In this document: one piece after another, positions 36,403-45,749 of the stretch
Position numbering within the stretch: position 1 is the stretch's first letter
How the letters are laid out: each line of letters begins with the position of its first letter
DNA from: G965214625 sp965214625
GTDB lineage: Bacteria; Pseudomonadota; Gammaproteobacteria; Arenicellales; Poriferihabitantaceae
Length of the DNA: 64,000 nucleotides
NCBI GenBank assembly: GCA_965214625.1
Contig: OZ243962.1
Coordinates: forward strand, 1,116,001-1,180,000
Direction of reading: 5' to 3'
The notes under the pieces: generated by a model
Databases searched by the model: none
What the model saw: the letters and a program-made list of their open reading frames with translations, nothing else
Told to the model about the DNA's origin: nothing
Made by a program: the position numbers and the translations under genes

Positions 36403-37737
36403 TCACGTTACCGATTGTCGGCTTTGCGTGTGAGTGGACAACGTCCATTGATCATCGAGCTGTCTGGCCACCCGCATCCCCTCGGAGACATCCACTTTCC
36501 AGAGAAATAAGGCCCCGACCACAAACAGGACAATCAGGACCACAATGCTGTCTCTTTCTGCAGCCCCGGCAAAAACAAAGGGGACAACCGCCATCAATGC
36601 CGGACCCAGGATACTGGCAAACTTGCCGACCATATTGAAAAACCCGAAAAATTCAGCCGTTTTCGCTTTGGGAATCAGCCGTGCAAACAAGGAACGACTC
36701 AGACTTTGCACCCCACCTTGAACCAGGCCAATCGCAATCGCCAGCAGGTAAAAATCCGTCGTCGAGTCAAGCCACAGCCAAGCATACAAAACCACCAGTA
36801 CGTAGACGATCAAACCGATCAGAATACCGGCCCGGGGACCTGTTTTTTTTCCAATCCAGCCAAAACCGATGGCCGCGGGGAACGCGACGAACTGGGTCAA
36901 CAGCAACGCCGTGATCAGGCTTTCGTAGGGCAGGCCCAACACCCGGTTGGCAAAAAAGACCGCCGTCTTGATAATGGTCCCCACCCCATCAATGTAAAAC
37001 CAGTAGCCCGCCAGGAACCACATCAGCATCTTCAATTTGCGAATCTCCCTGAAGGTCAGTTGCAATTGGCCCAGTCCCTCCCTGGCCACTTGAAGCATCG
37101 ATACCCGTTTGACCACCGGGGGTTCCTTGACGCCCATCAGCAAAGGCAGGGTGAACACCGCCCACCAAATCGCAACACTGATGAACGAGATTGAAACAGC
37201 CGAAGCGGTGTCTTGCAATCCAAACCAATCCGGATAGGTAACCATCAGCACATTCACCAGGAACAACAAGCCACCGCCCAAATAACCCAGGGCATAACCG
37301 AAACCGGAGACTACATCGAATTCTTCCTCTGGAGAAATGACAATCATCAGCGAGTCATAGAAAATATTGGCACCTGAAAACCCGATCAACCCAAAGCCAT
37401 ATAGCGCCAGACCCACCCACCACATGCCGGCACTGACCCACGCAAGGCCCACACACATCAGTATGCCCAACAGGGCAAATCCGGCCAGAAACTTTTTCTT
37501 GCTGCCACCGCTGTCGGCAATAGCACCAAGCAGCGGAGCCGCCAGGGCAATCAACAAACTGGAAACCGCCAATGTGATATTGAACCAGAACTGGGAATCC
37601 CGCGTACTGATCTCCGCACTTAAGACACCGTAAAATGCGGGGAAAAATCCTGCCATGACGGTCGTTGCAAACGCAGAATTGGCCCAATCATACAGCGCCC
37701 AATTGACAACCGGTCTGTTTAACCATCGTTTTTTCAT
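36403..37737 (-). CDS. MFS transporter of the UMF1/Atg22-like group
   Basis: About 444 residues and twelve predicted helices. VNWALYDWANSAFATTVMAG near the N-terminus and APLLGAIADSGGSKKKFL (loop 2-3 motif) are the marks of the UMF1 family (vacuolar effluxer-like). The start at 37737 (MKKRWLNRPVV) is preferred to 37770. It follows the YhhQ-like gene by 34 bases and probably shares its transcript. Cargo is unknown; amino acid efflux is the eukaryotic relative's role only. Confidence 0.9.
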   Translation of the reverse strand: MKKRWLNRPVVNWALYDWANSAFATTVMAGFFPAFYGVLSAEISTRDSQFWFNITLAVSSLLIALAAPLLGAIADSGGSKKKFLAGFALLGILMCVGLAWVSAGMWWVGLALYGFGLIGFSGANIFYDSLMIVISPEEEFDVVSGFGYALGYLGGGLLFLVNVLMVTYPDWFGLQDTASAVSISFISVAIWWAVFTLPLLMGVKEPPVVKRVSMLQVAREGLGQLQLTFREIRKLKMLMWFLAGYWFYIDGVGTIIKTAVFFANRVLGLPYESLITALLLTQFVAFPAAIGFGWIGKKTGPRAGILIGLIVYVLVVLYAWLWLDSTTDFYLLAIAIGLVQGGVQSLSRSLFARLIPKAKTAEFFGFFNMVGKFASILGPALMAVVPFVFAGAAERDSIVVLIVLFVVGALFLWKVDVSEGMRVARQLDDQWTLSTHTQSRQSVT

Positions 37738-37771
37738 GTCGATCCACACGGGGAATACGGTGTTGAACACC

Positions 37772-38359
37772 TTACCTTGTCATCAGTCTTTTTTGAAGGT
37801 AATTCAACAAAATGCCATACGCCGGCAAAAACAGGATGATCGAGATCAGGATCTTGAAAATCAAATCGACGGTGGCGATCTCGACCCAGTTTTCAGCCAA
37901 AAACGGGTCGGCAGACCTGTGGAATGCCGCAGCGAAAAACACATAGGTATCCACAATGTTCGCAAAAAAGGTGGATACCAGGGGGGCGACCCACCATTGT
38001 GCCATGCGCTCCCGTATTCTTTGAAAAACAGTGATATCGACGAATTGGCCGACCAGATACGCTGTCCCGCTCGCCAGTCCAATACGCCAGTCAGCCAGCC
38101 CGACACTGATCAGTATGGCCGGAATATAGGCCAGGCTGACAATGACACGCGCATTGTCCTTGTTGGATAACCGAACCGTACAATCCGTGGCAAGCACCAC
38201 CAGCGGGAAAATGAACATGCCCCAGGTGAAGGTATACCCCCAAAGCGTCTGCGTAAATTGAACGCCATAGTTCGCTGCAGCAATGACAACAATATGAAAG
38301 ATTGTCAGCTTCGCAATCAGGCCCCGATTGATATTTTGTCGTAACACAAGCCCATCCAA
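37772..38359 (-). CDS. yhhQ: Queuosine-precursor transporter, YhhQ/VUT family
   Basis: A 195-residue membrane protein of the vitamin-uptake-like (VUT/ECF) family. ANYGVQFTQTLWGYTFTWGM, FPLVVLATDCTVRL and YLVGQFVDITVFQRIRER are its signatures; the last contains the polar residues of the substrate pocket. E. coli YhhQ imports preQ0 and preQ1 for tRNA queuosine. No queuosine biosynthesis gene is nearby and no preQ1 riboswitch was seen upstream. Immediately upstream of the UMF1-type gene. Confidence 0.9.
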   Translation of the reverse strand: MDGLVLRQNINRGLIAKLTIFHIVVIAAANYGVQFTQTLWGYTFTWGMFIFPLVVLATDCTVRLSNKDNARVIVSLAYIPAILISVGLADWRIGLASGTAYLVGQFVDITVFQRIRERMAQWWVAPLVSTFFANIVDTYVFFAAAFHRSADPFLAENWVEIATVDLIFKILISIILFLPAYGILLNYLQKRLMTR

Positions 38360-38649
38360 AGTGGTGTCAGTTTAAAACCGCCGATCAGCCATGGCATCTG
38401 GGCGATGATTGCAAATCCCGATGCATGGCGTTTCCCATCGCAAAGCGTCCATTAAGTCGACCGCACAATCCCTGAAAAAGACGACACTGTCTGTGGACCA
38501 AACAGGACACCTGTCGATCAACAATCGCAACGTGCTGTGCGAAACAACCTTCAACCCCAGCCCTGGCGTCTCATGGCTGGCGCAGATTGTAGCTCAAACC
38601 GGTGTGGGGATGGCGCAGCCGTTCAGGTTCATCCGCGAATCGGGCCACT
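38360..38649. other. Intergenic, no gene called
   Basis: 290 bases between yhhQ and yadH. A minus-strand 60-codon frame (38372-38554) ends with TPCIGIC, reminiscent of the DUF1289 start, but the rest of that small Cys protein is absent. Not called. Confidence 0.35.
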
Positions 38650-39411
38650 TTATTGCTTGAGTTGATAGCCGGTGCGAAAAATCCAAAAAACAATGGCGAT
38701 GCAAATGACCAAAAAGGACACGATCATCCACAGGCTCAGCCTGATGTCCACATCGGCAATCTCAAAAAAGCTCCAGCGAAAGCCACTGATCAGGTACACA
38801 ACCGGATTAAGCAGCGTCACTCCCTGCCAAAATGGCGGGAGCATATTGATCGAGTAAAAACTCCCTCCCAGGAAAACCAGCGGGGTGATCACCAGCAGCG
38901 GAACGATCTGGAGTTTTTCGAAATTATCCGCCCACACACCGATAATGAATCCTAATAAGCTGAACACGATCGCCGTCAGCACCAAAAAAGTCGCCATCCA
39001 AATCGGATGGGCAATCTCCAGCGGAACAAACAGGCCGGCCGTCAGCAAGATAATGATGCCCACGATGATGGATTTGGTGGTGGCCGCCCCAACATAACCG
39101 ATCAGGATCTCGACGTGGGATACCGGGGCAGACAGGATTTCGTAGATGGTGCCATTGAACTTCGGGAAAAAGATCGCGAATGAGGCATTGGACACGCTCT
39201 GTGTCAGCAACGAGAGCATGATCAGCCCCGGAACAATAAACGATCCATACGTGACGCCATCAATCTCACTGATCCGTGAACCGATGGCCGCACCGAACAC
39301 GACGAAATACAACGTAGTGGAAATGACCGGCGAGACGACGCTTTGGAACACAGTCCGCCAGGCTCTGGCCATCTCGAATTTATAAATGGCCCTGACTGCA
39401 TGGATATTCAT
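38650..39411 (-). CDS. ABC-2 type exporter permease (YadH-like)
   Basis: A 253-residue six-helix permease. SFIVPGLIMLSLLTQSVSNA and the FPKFNGTIYEILSAPVSHVE coupling region are typical of YadH/DrrB-like permeases. Its start overlaps the stop of the ATPase gene by four bases (ATGA), as is usual for the pair. Substrate unknown; relatives export lipids, polysaccharides or drugs. Confidence 0.92.
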   Translation of the reverse strand: MNIHAVRAIYKFEMARAWRTVFQSVVSPVISTTLYFVVFGAAIGSRISEIDGVTYGSFIVPGLIMLSLLTQSVSNASFAIFFPKFNGTIYEILSAPVSHVEILIGYVGAATTKSIIVGIIILLTAGLFVPLEIAHPIWMATFLVLTAIVFSLLGFIIGVWADNFEKLQIVPLLVITPLVFLGGSFYSINMLPPFWQGVTLLNPVVYLISGFRWSFFEIADVDIRLSLWMIVSFLVICIAIVFWIFRTGYQLKQ

Positions 39412-40346
39412 CTTGATCCACCGACCAGGGTCACAAAGATCTCCTCAAGAGAACTTTGTTCCGTCTTCAGGTCGCGGAATCTGATTCCGAGCCTGTTCAA
39501 CTCACCGAGCAAGGCGGTAATCCCGGTCCGTTCGCCCCGGGTATCGTAGGTGTATACCAGTTGCCAGCCTTCCGATGCCAGCGCGACATCATAACCCGAC
39601 AGCGCTTCTGGCACATCGGACAAGCCATGATGCAATTCCAGGATGAGTCGTTTCTGGCCCATTTTTGTCATCAATTCCTCCTTGTCTTCGATGAGCAGCA
39701 TCTTTCCCTGATTGATCACACCGACCCGGTCTGCGATTTCCTCCGCCTCTTCGATGTAATGCGTGGTTAAAATGATGGTGACACCCGCTTCTCTCAACCG
39801 CTGTATGTAGCGCCACATATCCTTGCGAAGTTCGACATCAACACCCGCTGTCGGTTCATCCAGAAAAAGAATGCGCGGTCCGTGAGACAGCGCTTTTGCA
39901 ATCATCACGCGGCGTTTCATCCCTCCGGACAGCTCGAAAATCTGGTTGTCTCTCTTGTCCGACAAGGATAAATTCTCCAGCATCTGGTCAATGTATTGGG
40001 CATTGGGGGGTTTTCCAAACAATCCCCGGCTGAAAGAGACGGTGGCATGCACTTTCGAAAAGGCATCCGTTGACAATTCCTGGGGAACCAGTCCGATCAG
40101 GGAACGCGTCTGCCTGTAATCCTTGATGATGTCAAAACCATCGATCATGACCGATCCGGAACTCATGTTCACAAGACCACAGATAATACTGATCAAGGTT
40201 GTTTTGCCGGCACCATTTGGACCCAGCAAGGCCAGAATTTCCCCCCGTCGTATGTCCAGATCAATATTGTCCAATGCCGTCAATCCATTGGCATACGTTT
40301 TGCACAAATTGCGGACAGTGATCAGGTTTCCCCATGTGGCAGTCAT
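39408..40346 (-). CDS. ABC exporter ATPase (YadG-like)
   Basis: A 312-residue ATP-binding subunit. Walker A is GPNGAGKTTLI, the signature is FELSGGMKRRVMIAK, Walker B is RILFLDEPTAGVD and the switch His is in TTHYIEEAEEI. The C-terminal extension (about residues 230-312) is the usual regulatory domain of YadG-like ATPases. Coupled to the yadH-like gene by an ATGA overlap. Confidence 0.94.
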   Translation of the reverse strand: MTATWGNLITVRNLCKTYANGLTALDNIDLDIRRGEILALLGPNGAGKTTLISIICGLVNMSSGSVMIDGFDIIKDYRQTRSLIGLVPQELSTDAFSKVHATVSFSRGLFGKPPNAQYIDQMLENLSLSDKRDNQIFELSGGMKRRVMIAKALSHGPRILFLDEPTAGVDVELRKDMWRYIQRLREAGVTIILTTHYIEEAEEIADRVGVINQGKMLLIEDKEELMTKMGQKRLILELHHGLSDVPEALSGYDVALASEGWQLVYTYDTRGERTGITALLGELNRLGIRFRDLKTEQSSLEEIFVTLVGGSR

Positions 40347-40687
40347 CTATTCGACCCGTAGTAGTTAGCTGCATTATATTCGCAATTGGCTTGCGTTAAC
40401 CGGTGATCGGTCTCTTTCATCCGGACTCAATCGCGGCAGTGGCCCCGCACAGGGATGACGAAAGCGCTTGCGTGCAAAGCGACGTTACCCCTATGATCAC
40501 CCTTTAGTTGAAGGTGCATTGGGCAACCCCGGTCCATCCCTCTTTTGCTGGTGTGACCCTGACGACCCTGCACCAAGACCACCGGTTTTTTGTCTGCATT
40601 GGATCCTGAAGCGGATTTTGGCAAATTCTCGAGAAAAAGTGTGAACCTTCTCATACCGACAACCACTGTGGCATGTATTGACCGGGA
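40347..40687. other. Intergenic, no gene recognised
   Basis: 341 bases between two divergent transporter genes. I see only short shadow frames. No regulator or clear promoter is present. Confidence 0.4.
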
Positions 40688-42118
40688 ATGACTTCGACAC
40701 TCGACGGTGCCGCACAGTGGCGTGAAGTAATATCCCGAAAATATTTCCCCACGATTGCCCTGCTGTCGATGGCGGTCTGGCTGCATGCCGCGAACTCGAT
40801 GTTGACCGCAACCACCCTGCCTTCAGCCGTCGAGGAAATTGGCGGACTGCACTTGGTCAGTTGGGCGTTTGCACTTTATCTGCTGGGTTCTATTATGGCC
40901 GCCGCTGCGGTCAGTCTGTTTGTCGTCAAACACGGACTCAAGGCCACGATGCAGTCTGCCGCAGTCGTCTACGGTATCGGATGCATCATCTGTGCAAGCG
41001 CACCGCTGATGGAAATTCTGCTGATCGGCCGCACACTGCAGGGATTGGGTGGCGGGGCGTTGGTCGCCTTGGCATATATCTCGCAGAATCGACTTTTCCC
41101 GAATCACTTCATTCCGAAAATCGTCGCGGTCATCTCCATCGTTTGGATGACTTCTGCCCTTTGCGGGCCCTTTATCGGCGGGGCCCTGGCAACAGTGGGC
41201 CTGTGGCGTTGGGCTTTTTGGTCTTTTGCGTTGCAGACGCTGTGTCTGATGATTGCGATCTACTTCCTTCTCAAGGCAGAAACCCCGACATTGGCGGTCA
41301 AAAAGGAGCGCATTCCCTGGATCAGGCTGTGTGCGCTGGCAGTGGCCATTTTGTCTATCTCACTGGCGGGAACGGGACTGGACATACTGCCGGCAACCGG
41401 TTTGACCCTGCTGGGGTGTCTGGCACTCGGCATTTTCTTGGTCAGGGATAAAAATGCGACCAGCAGTCGGATGCTGCCCAGGGAAACCACCAATTTCAAC
41501 CACGACATCGGCAACGGCATCGCGATGACATTTACGTTTTGCCTGTCGATCATGTCATTGCTGGTCTACGGGCCACTGATCCTGATTCAGCTGTACGATC
41601 TGACACCGCTGGCCGCGGGATTTATTGTCATGGTGGAAACTCTGGCCTGGGGGGTGGCGGCGGTTCTTTTTTCCGGAATCAATCCCTTTCACGATCACAT
41701 ATTGATCCGGTCCGGGGGATTCCTGGTTGTCACGGGGCTCCTTTGTCAGGCTCTTTTTTTGCCCCACGGCCCGTTGTGGGCGGTGGTCATCTCGGCCGCG
41801 GTAGGCAGTGGCGGTTTTGGCATGATGTGGGGGTTTATCATTCGCAGAATTGCCTATGCCGCCGATGAGGCGGAAAAAGACAAGGCTGCCTCCTTGCTAC
41901 CCACGGCACAACAGCTTGGCTTTGCACTCGGAGCCGCTTTAAGCGGCCTGATTGCTAACGGCTTCGGGTTGAGCGAAACCATATCGCGCGAAGGGATGAA
42001 ACTGGTTGCTTTCTGGGTTTTCGCCGGTTTTGTACCGGTTGCCCTCTTGGGAAATGTCTTCGCCTGGCGATTTACCCAACGCAGTCGCCCAACCCTCACG
42101 CTGTCGGACAGCGGATAA
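40688..42118 (+). CDS. MFS multidrug-type exporter (DHA2-like)
   Basis: A 476-residue transporter of 14 predicted helices. The motif A loop is weak (VKHGLKATMQ), but IGRTLQGLGGGALVALAYIS (motif B/C area) and GPFIGGALATVGLWRWAFW are typical of 14-helix proton-linked exporters. The start ATG at 40688 is followed by MTSTLDGAAQW. Substrate unknown. No regulator is adjacent. Confidence 0.88.
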   Translation: MTSTLDGAAQWREVISRKYFPTIALLSMAVWLHAANSMLTATTLPSAVEEIGGLHLVSWAFALYLLGSIMAAAAVSLFVVKHGLKATMQSAAVVYGIGCIICASAPLMEILLIGRTLQGLGGGALVALAYISQNRLFPNHFIPKIVAVISIVWMTSALCGPFIGGALATVGLWRWAFWSFALQTLCLMIAIYFLLKAETPTLAVKKERIPWIRLCALAVAILSISLAGTGLDILPATGLTLLGCLALGIFLVRDKNATSSRMLPRETTNFNHDIGNGIAMTFTFCLSIMSLLVYGPLILIQLYDLTPLAAGFIVMVETLAWGVAAVLFSGINPFHDHILIRSGGFLVVTGLLCQALFLPHGPLWAVVISAAVGSGGFGMMWGFIIRRIAYAADEAEKDKAASLLPTAQQLGFALGAALSGLIANGFGLSETISREGMKLVAFWVFAGFVPVALLGNVFAWRFTQRSRPTLTLSDSG

Positions 42119-42273
42119 AGCCTCATCAGGTGTGACGTGACGCAGCGGACATGACAGACCGTCGTTGTGCTTGCGCCTCCGCATGGCACTGACCTGTGAT
42201 GGGCAGGTTCGCCACAGTCTGTGCTCTGTTCGACAGCCCGATCAGCCAGCCGACCCGTATTATGATTGACCGG

Positions 42274-43029
42274 TCAACGCTGACTTTGTGCAAATGCCGT
42301 ATAATCTTCGGCAATGCAGGTTGCCGCCAGTTCCAGCAATTGGCGGCCATGCTGTGGTCTGGCCAGGCGCGGGTCGGACCCGATCTGGCCGTCGGGAAAT
42401 TGCCGTCGGTGTAATGTTGTCGGCAGATGCCGGTCTCCCCGGTGCGCCTTTAGCAGTCCCTCTTCCAGCTTCCGATAGTCCGGTGGCGCCTCCACATCCA
42501 CCACCCGTTCCAGATACTGTGTGATCGCCACTTCGCTGGGTGTCGCATGTATCCCTTCTCGTTCACCATACAGACGGAGACGCAATGCCGCTACCTGCTC
42601 GAATTCCCACCAGCTTTTTATGCGGATCAGCGGGCCTTCGGAATCATATCGTGCATACACATCGTGAACACTCGACTGCAGCGCAGCCAGATTTGCACCA
42701 TGCGCATTGACCACATAGACACGTTGGAATTTCTGGGCATGCAATGATCGGATAATCTCTTCAAAATACAGCGAGAACACCCGGGAAGAGACTGAGAGCG
42801 TGCCGGCAAACCCCATGTTGAACTGGGCAGGGGTATAAGCCAACGCAGGTGCCACAATGGCCGTAGCCATCTCCCCGGCCCGCTTTGCGATGGCTTGTGC
42901 ACAAAGCGTATCCGTCCCGACCAGCCCGGTCGCACCGTGCTGTTCAATCGAGCCCACTGGCAGGATAATACCGACAGAATGCTGCTGATACGCTTTGACT
43001 TCTGCCGAGGTCATCAACAGAAGATCCAC
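42274..43029 (-). CDS. Creatininase-family amidohydrolase
   Basis: A 251-residue metal-dependent enzyme. PVGSIEQHGATGLVGTDTL near residue 25 carries metal-binding Glu, His and Asp; VVNAHGANLAALQ carries the second His, and ATPSEVAI the last Glu. The family includes creatinine amidohydrolase and other cyclic-amide hydrolases. The region also has an amino-acid ABC system and sarcosine oxidase genes, so creatinine or a methylated-amine substrate is plausible. Creatinase itself is not in the window. Convergent with the MFS exporter gene. Confidence 0.85.
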   Translation of the reverse strand: MDLLLMTSAEVKAYQQHSVGIILPVGSIEQHGATGLVGTDTLCAQAIAKRAGEMATAIVAPALAYTPAQFNMGFAGTLSVSSRVFSLYFEEIIRSLHAQKFQRVYVVNAHGANLAALQSSVHDVYARYDSEGPLIRIKSWWEFEQVAALRLRLYGEREGIHATPSEVAITQYLERVVDVEAPPDYRKLEEGLLKAHRGDRHLPTTLHRRQFPDGQIGSDPRLARPQHGRQLLELAATCIAEDYTAFAQSQR

Positions 43030-43140
43030 CCGTCACCCCCTCTCTCGACAGCTAGTCCGTCTCCAGGGCTTCCCCGGGCAAAGCCCAAGGGAAACAGGTC
43101 CCGGACTGACCATCAAACTGACTCCGGTTCGAATCAATCC

Positions 43141-43929
43141 TCAATTGTTCAGTTTCCACTTGCGCCCAAGCTCCCTGAAGAAACCGCTTTCGGTTTTAAG
43201 CGCAATCCAGGTATTGACAAAATTGATCCAGACCTGGTCATCCTGGGGAAGCAGCATCGCAATTGGTGTCCTGGCGCGTGCCTCGGCAACAGGAACAATC
43301 ATCATTTCGGGGAATTTCTCGACCAGTTTATAGGCTTCAACATTGGAAGTGATGTGCGCATCGGCCCGACCGGCCAGGACTTCCTGAAAATCACGCGCCG
43401 GCGCTTCCACTATCTTGTGTTGTGCATTCGGAAAGAATTTCTTGACCTGATCCTCCTGCGTGGTTCCCAGTGTCGCGGCGACGATGACCTCCGCTTTATC
43501 CATATCCGCCCACTCCTTGAACCGATCGCGGTTCTTTTTCAGCGTCAACGGCACCGTTGCAAGCGAAAAATAGCTGTCGGAAAATCCGGCCACCTTGGCA
43601 CGGCTGGCCTTGATGGACGCACTCCCGGTCAGATGATACTTGCCCGCCACCACGCCATTGACCAGCGTTTTCCAGTCCGTGGGAACGAATTCAACCTCCA
43701 CCCCAAGCTCACTGGCCAATTCCTTCATGACATCGATATCATAGCCGGTATAACTGTTCGAAGCCGGGTCTCTCATAGTCATCGGGTTCCAGTCACCGGT
43801 GGTGCCCACCTTGAGCGTCCCTGAATCCAGTATCTCCTGCAATACCCCTGCCGCCATGGCCGCTTGACCCAATCCCAGCATCAGCAACAAAGCCGCACAC
43901 AACAATTTGATTTGTGAGAACAATTTCAT
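43141..43929 (-). CDS. Polar amino-acid ABC transporter, substrate-binding protein
   Basis: A 262-residue periplasmic receptor with a Sec signal peptide (residues 1-26, ending near AAMAAG). TLKVGTTGDWNPM, GYDIDVMKELASELGVEVEF, and ADAHITSNVEA are family 3 solute-binding signatures. The start at 43929 follows GGAGG; the open frame extends to 43965. It is divergent from the ATPase-permease genes and 111 bases upstream of the creatininase-like gene on the same strand. Ligand unknown; relatives bind polar or basic amino acids. Confidence 0.93.
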   Translation of the reverse strand: MKLFSQIKLLCAALLLMLGLGQAAMAAGVLQEILDSGTLKVGTTGDWNPMTMRDPASNSYTGYDIDVMKELASELGVEVEFVPTDWKTLVNGVVAGKYHLTGSASIKASRAKVAGFSDSYFSLATVPLTLKKNRDRFKEWADMDKAEVIVAATLGTTQEDQVKKFFPNAQHKIVEAPARDFQEVLAGRADAHITSNVEAYKLVEKFPEMMIVPVAEARARTPIAMLLPQDDQVWINFVNTWIALKTESGFFRELGRKWKLNN

Positions 43930-43995
43930 GTTTCCTCCATCACAACGGTAAGTTGAATTGACCACGATAAATCCAGTGGCTTTTTAGGCGGCTCT

Positions 43996-44023
43996 ACTGT
44001 ATCACACTTATTGTGGCTGTGAA
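43996..44023 (-). promoter_or_regulatory. Candidate promoter for the substrate-binding protein gene
   Basis: On the minus strand, TTCACA (complement of 44018-44023) and TACAGT (complement of 43996-44001) are 16 bases apart, about 70 bases upstream of the ATG at 43929. The match is moderate. The plus-strand TACAAT at 44041-44046 may serve the ATPase gene. Confidence 0.3.
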
Positions 44024-44112
44024 TAACGGCAACACTGGATTACAATGCCCCCTCCCGTTATCAATAAAAATGCATCCGTAAGACCCCTTTACCTGACCCG
44101 GCCTCTTTGAAC

Positions 44113-44859
44113 ATGGACTCTGACAACAGCATCATCAAACTGGATCATGTCAGCAAGTGGTTTGGCACATTCAAGGCGCTCGATGCGATCAGTCTCACCG
44201 TTCAACCGGGTGAACGAATGGTCGTTTGTGGTCCTTCCGGTTCTGGAAAATCAACGCTCATACGCTGTATTAACCGTCTTGAGGTGCATCAACAGGGGAC
44301 CATCATCGTCAATGGGCATGAATTGAATGACAACAGGCAGAACATTGTTGCCGCAAGAAATGACCTCGGCATGGTGTTTCAGCACTTCAATCTGTTTCCC
44401 CACCTGACTGCGCTTGAAAATCTGACTCTGGGGCTGGTTCGGGTCAGACAGTTAAGCCGCAAGGAGGCAGAACACCGGGCACAGCAGTATCTGGAAAGAG
44501 TCAATATCGCTGAACAGTCCCATAAACTGCCGCGCCAGCTGTCCGGAGGGCAGCAACAGCGCGTGGCCATTGCCCGTTCGCTGTGCATGGAACCGAAGAT
44601 CATGCTGTTTGATGAACCCACCTCCGCACTCGACCCTGAAATGATTTCCGAGGTCCTCGACGTGATGGTCGGTTTGGCACAATCGGGGATGACCATGATT
44701 TGCGTCACCCACGAGATGGGATTCGCCCGCAAGGTCGCCGACACGATGGTCTTCATGGATACTGGAAAGATTATTGAAAAAGCCCCGCCCGAGAAATTTT
44801 TCACCCACCCCGAAAGTGAACGGTGCAGGCAGTTTTTACAACAGATCCTGCAGCACTAG
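44113..44859 (+). CDS. Polar amino-acid ABC transporter, ATPase
   Basis: A 248-residue GlnQ-like ATPase. Walker A is GPSGSGKSTLI, LSGGQQQRVAIARSL is the signature, MLFDEPTSALDPE Walker B and VTHEMGFARKVAD the switch. The start at 44113 (ATG) is preferred to the in-frame TTG at 44107. It is 3 bases upstream of the permease gene and divergent from the binding protein. Confidence 0.94.
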   Translation: MDSDNSIIKLDHVSKWFGTFKALDAISLTVQPGERMVVCGPSGSGKSTLIRCINRLEVHQQGTIIVNGHELNDNRQNIVAARNDLGMVFQHFNLFPHLTALENLTLGLVRVRQLSRKEAEHRAQQYLERVNIAEQSHKLPRQLSGGQQQRVAIARSLCMEPKIMLFDEPTSALDPEMISEVLDVMVGLAQSGMTMICVTHEMGFARKVADTMVFMDTGKIIEKAPPEKFFTHPESERCRQFLQQILQH

Positions 44860-44862
44860 ATA

Positions 44863-45627
44863 ATGAACCAAAGAAAGGGTCATATCATCAAGCTGGGCAT
44901 GGTCATCGCCATAGCCTTTCTTGTCTCTGGCTGCAAGGAAGTCAACTGGGGTTGGTATGTCGTTTCACCGTTCACCAACAGTGGGCAAACCAATCTTCAG
45001 TTTTTGCTGGGGGGGCTGTGGAACACGGTTTTGCTGTCCATTACGGCCATTGCCATCTCAATTATTCTGGGGCTGCTGGTGGCTTTGCCGGGTCTGTCCG
45101 CCCAAAAAGCCTGGCGAACCGTCAATCGCGTGTATGTCGAGGCGGTCAGGGCCGTACCCATATTGGTCCTCATACTGTGGGTCTATTATGGGCTGCCGGT
45201 CATTGCCGGTCTTCAGATCAATGTCTTCTGGGCCGGTGTGGTGGCCCTCGCCCTGTCTGATAGCGCTTTTCAGGCTGAAATATTCAGGGCAGGGATTCAA
45301 TCGATCGACAAAGGACAGACTGAAGCGGCCCATTCGATCAACCTGAGCTATCGCGACACCCTGCGATATGTCATTCTACCCCAAGCCATTCGTCGTGTTT
45401 TGCCGGCACTGGGCAATCAACTGGTGTATATGCTCAAGATGTCATCGCTGGTTTCAGTCATCGGCATGCAGGAGCTCACACGCCGAGCCAATGAACTCGT
45501 GGTGACCGAATACCGACCCCTTGAAATCTATACCGTCCTGATTCTTGAATATCTGGTATTGATCCTGATCGTTTCTGCCGCAGTGCGTCGACTGGAAAGG
45601 AAAATGGGGGCAGACCAACGCAGTTAA
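44863..45627 (+). CDS. Polar amino-acid ABC transporter permease, single subunit
   Basis: A 254-residue permease of the His/Glu/Gln type. FLLGGLWNTVLLSITAIAIS and the EAA loop (EAAHSINLSYRDTLRYVILPQA) are signatures. Only one permease gene is present, so a homodimer is likely. Odd feature: the N-terminus (MVIAIAFLVSGCKEVNWGW) is hydrophobic with a lipobox-like LVSGC, as if a lipoprotein signal had been fused in front of the permease. Confidence 0.9.
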   Translation: MNQRKGHIIKLGMVIAIAFLVSGCKEVNWGWYVVSPFTNSGQTNLQFLLGGLWNTVLLSITAIAISIILGLLVALPGLSAQKAWRTVNRVYVEAVRAVPILVLILWVYYGLPVIAGLQINVFWAGVVALALSDSAFQAEIFRAGIQSIDKGQTEAAHSINLSYRDTLRYVILPQAIRRVLPALGNQLVYMLKMSSLVSVIGMQELTRRANELVVTEYRPLEIYTVLILEYLVLILIVSAAVRRLERKMGADQRS

Positions 45628-45749
45628 AGGGAAGCAACCTCAGGGTTTTGTCGAATCGCAAGGCCGCCTTTCACCCGGTTTTTCTGGACCGGTGACAGAC
45701 GGGCGCACATGTGGCCCCTGTGACCCCCCGGACATCCCCCATTGGCGGA

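Noticed and set aside
38360..38460. preQ1 riboswitch before yhhQ
   Set aside because: No short hairpin plus A-rich tail and ACUA-like core was visible on the minus strand.
38372..38554. DUF1289-like small gene (TPCIGIC)
   Set aside because: Only the first few residues fit; later Cys residues and normal context are absent.
43120..43142. GGTTCGAATC-like sequence resembling a tRNA T-arm
   Set aside because: No acceptor stem, anticodon arm or D-arm can be built in the surrounding 110-base gap, so it is not a tRNA.
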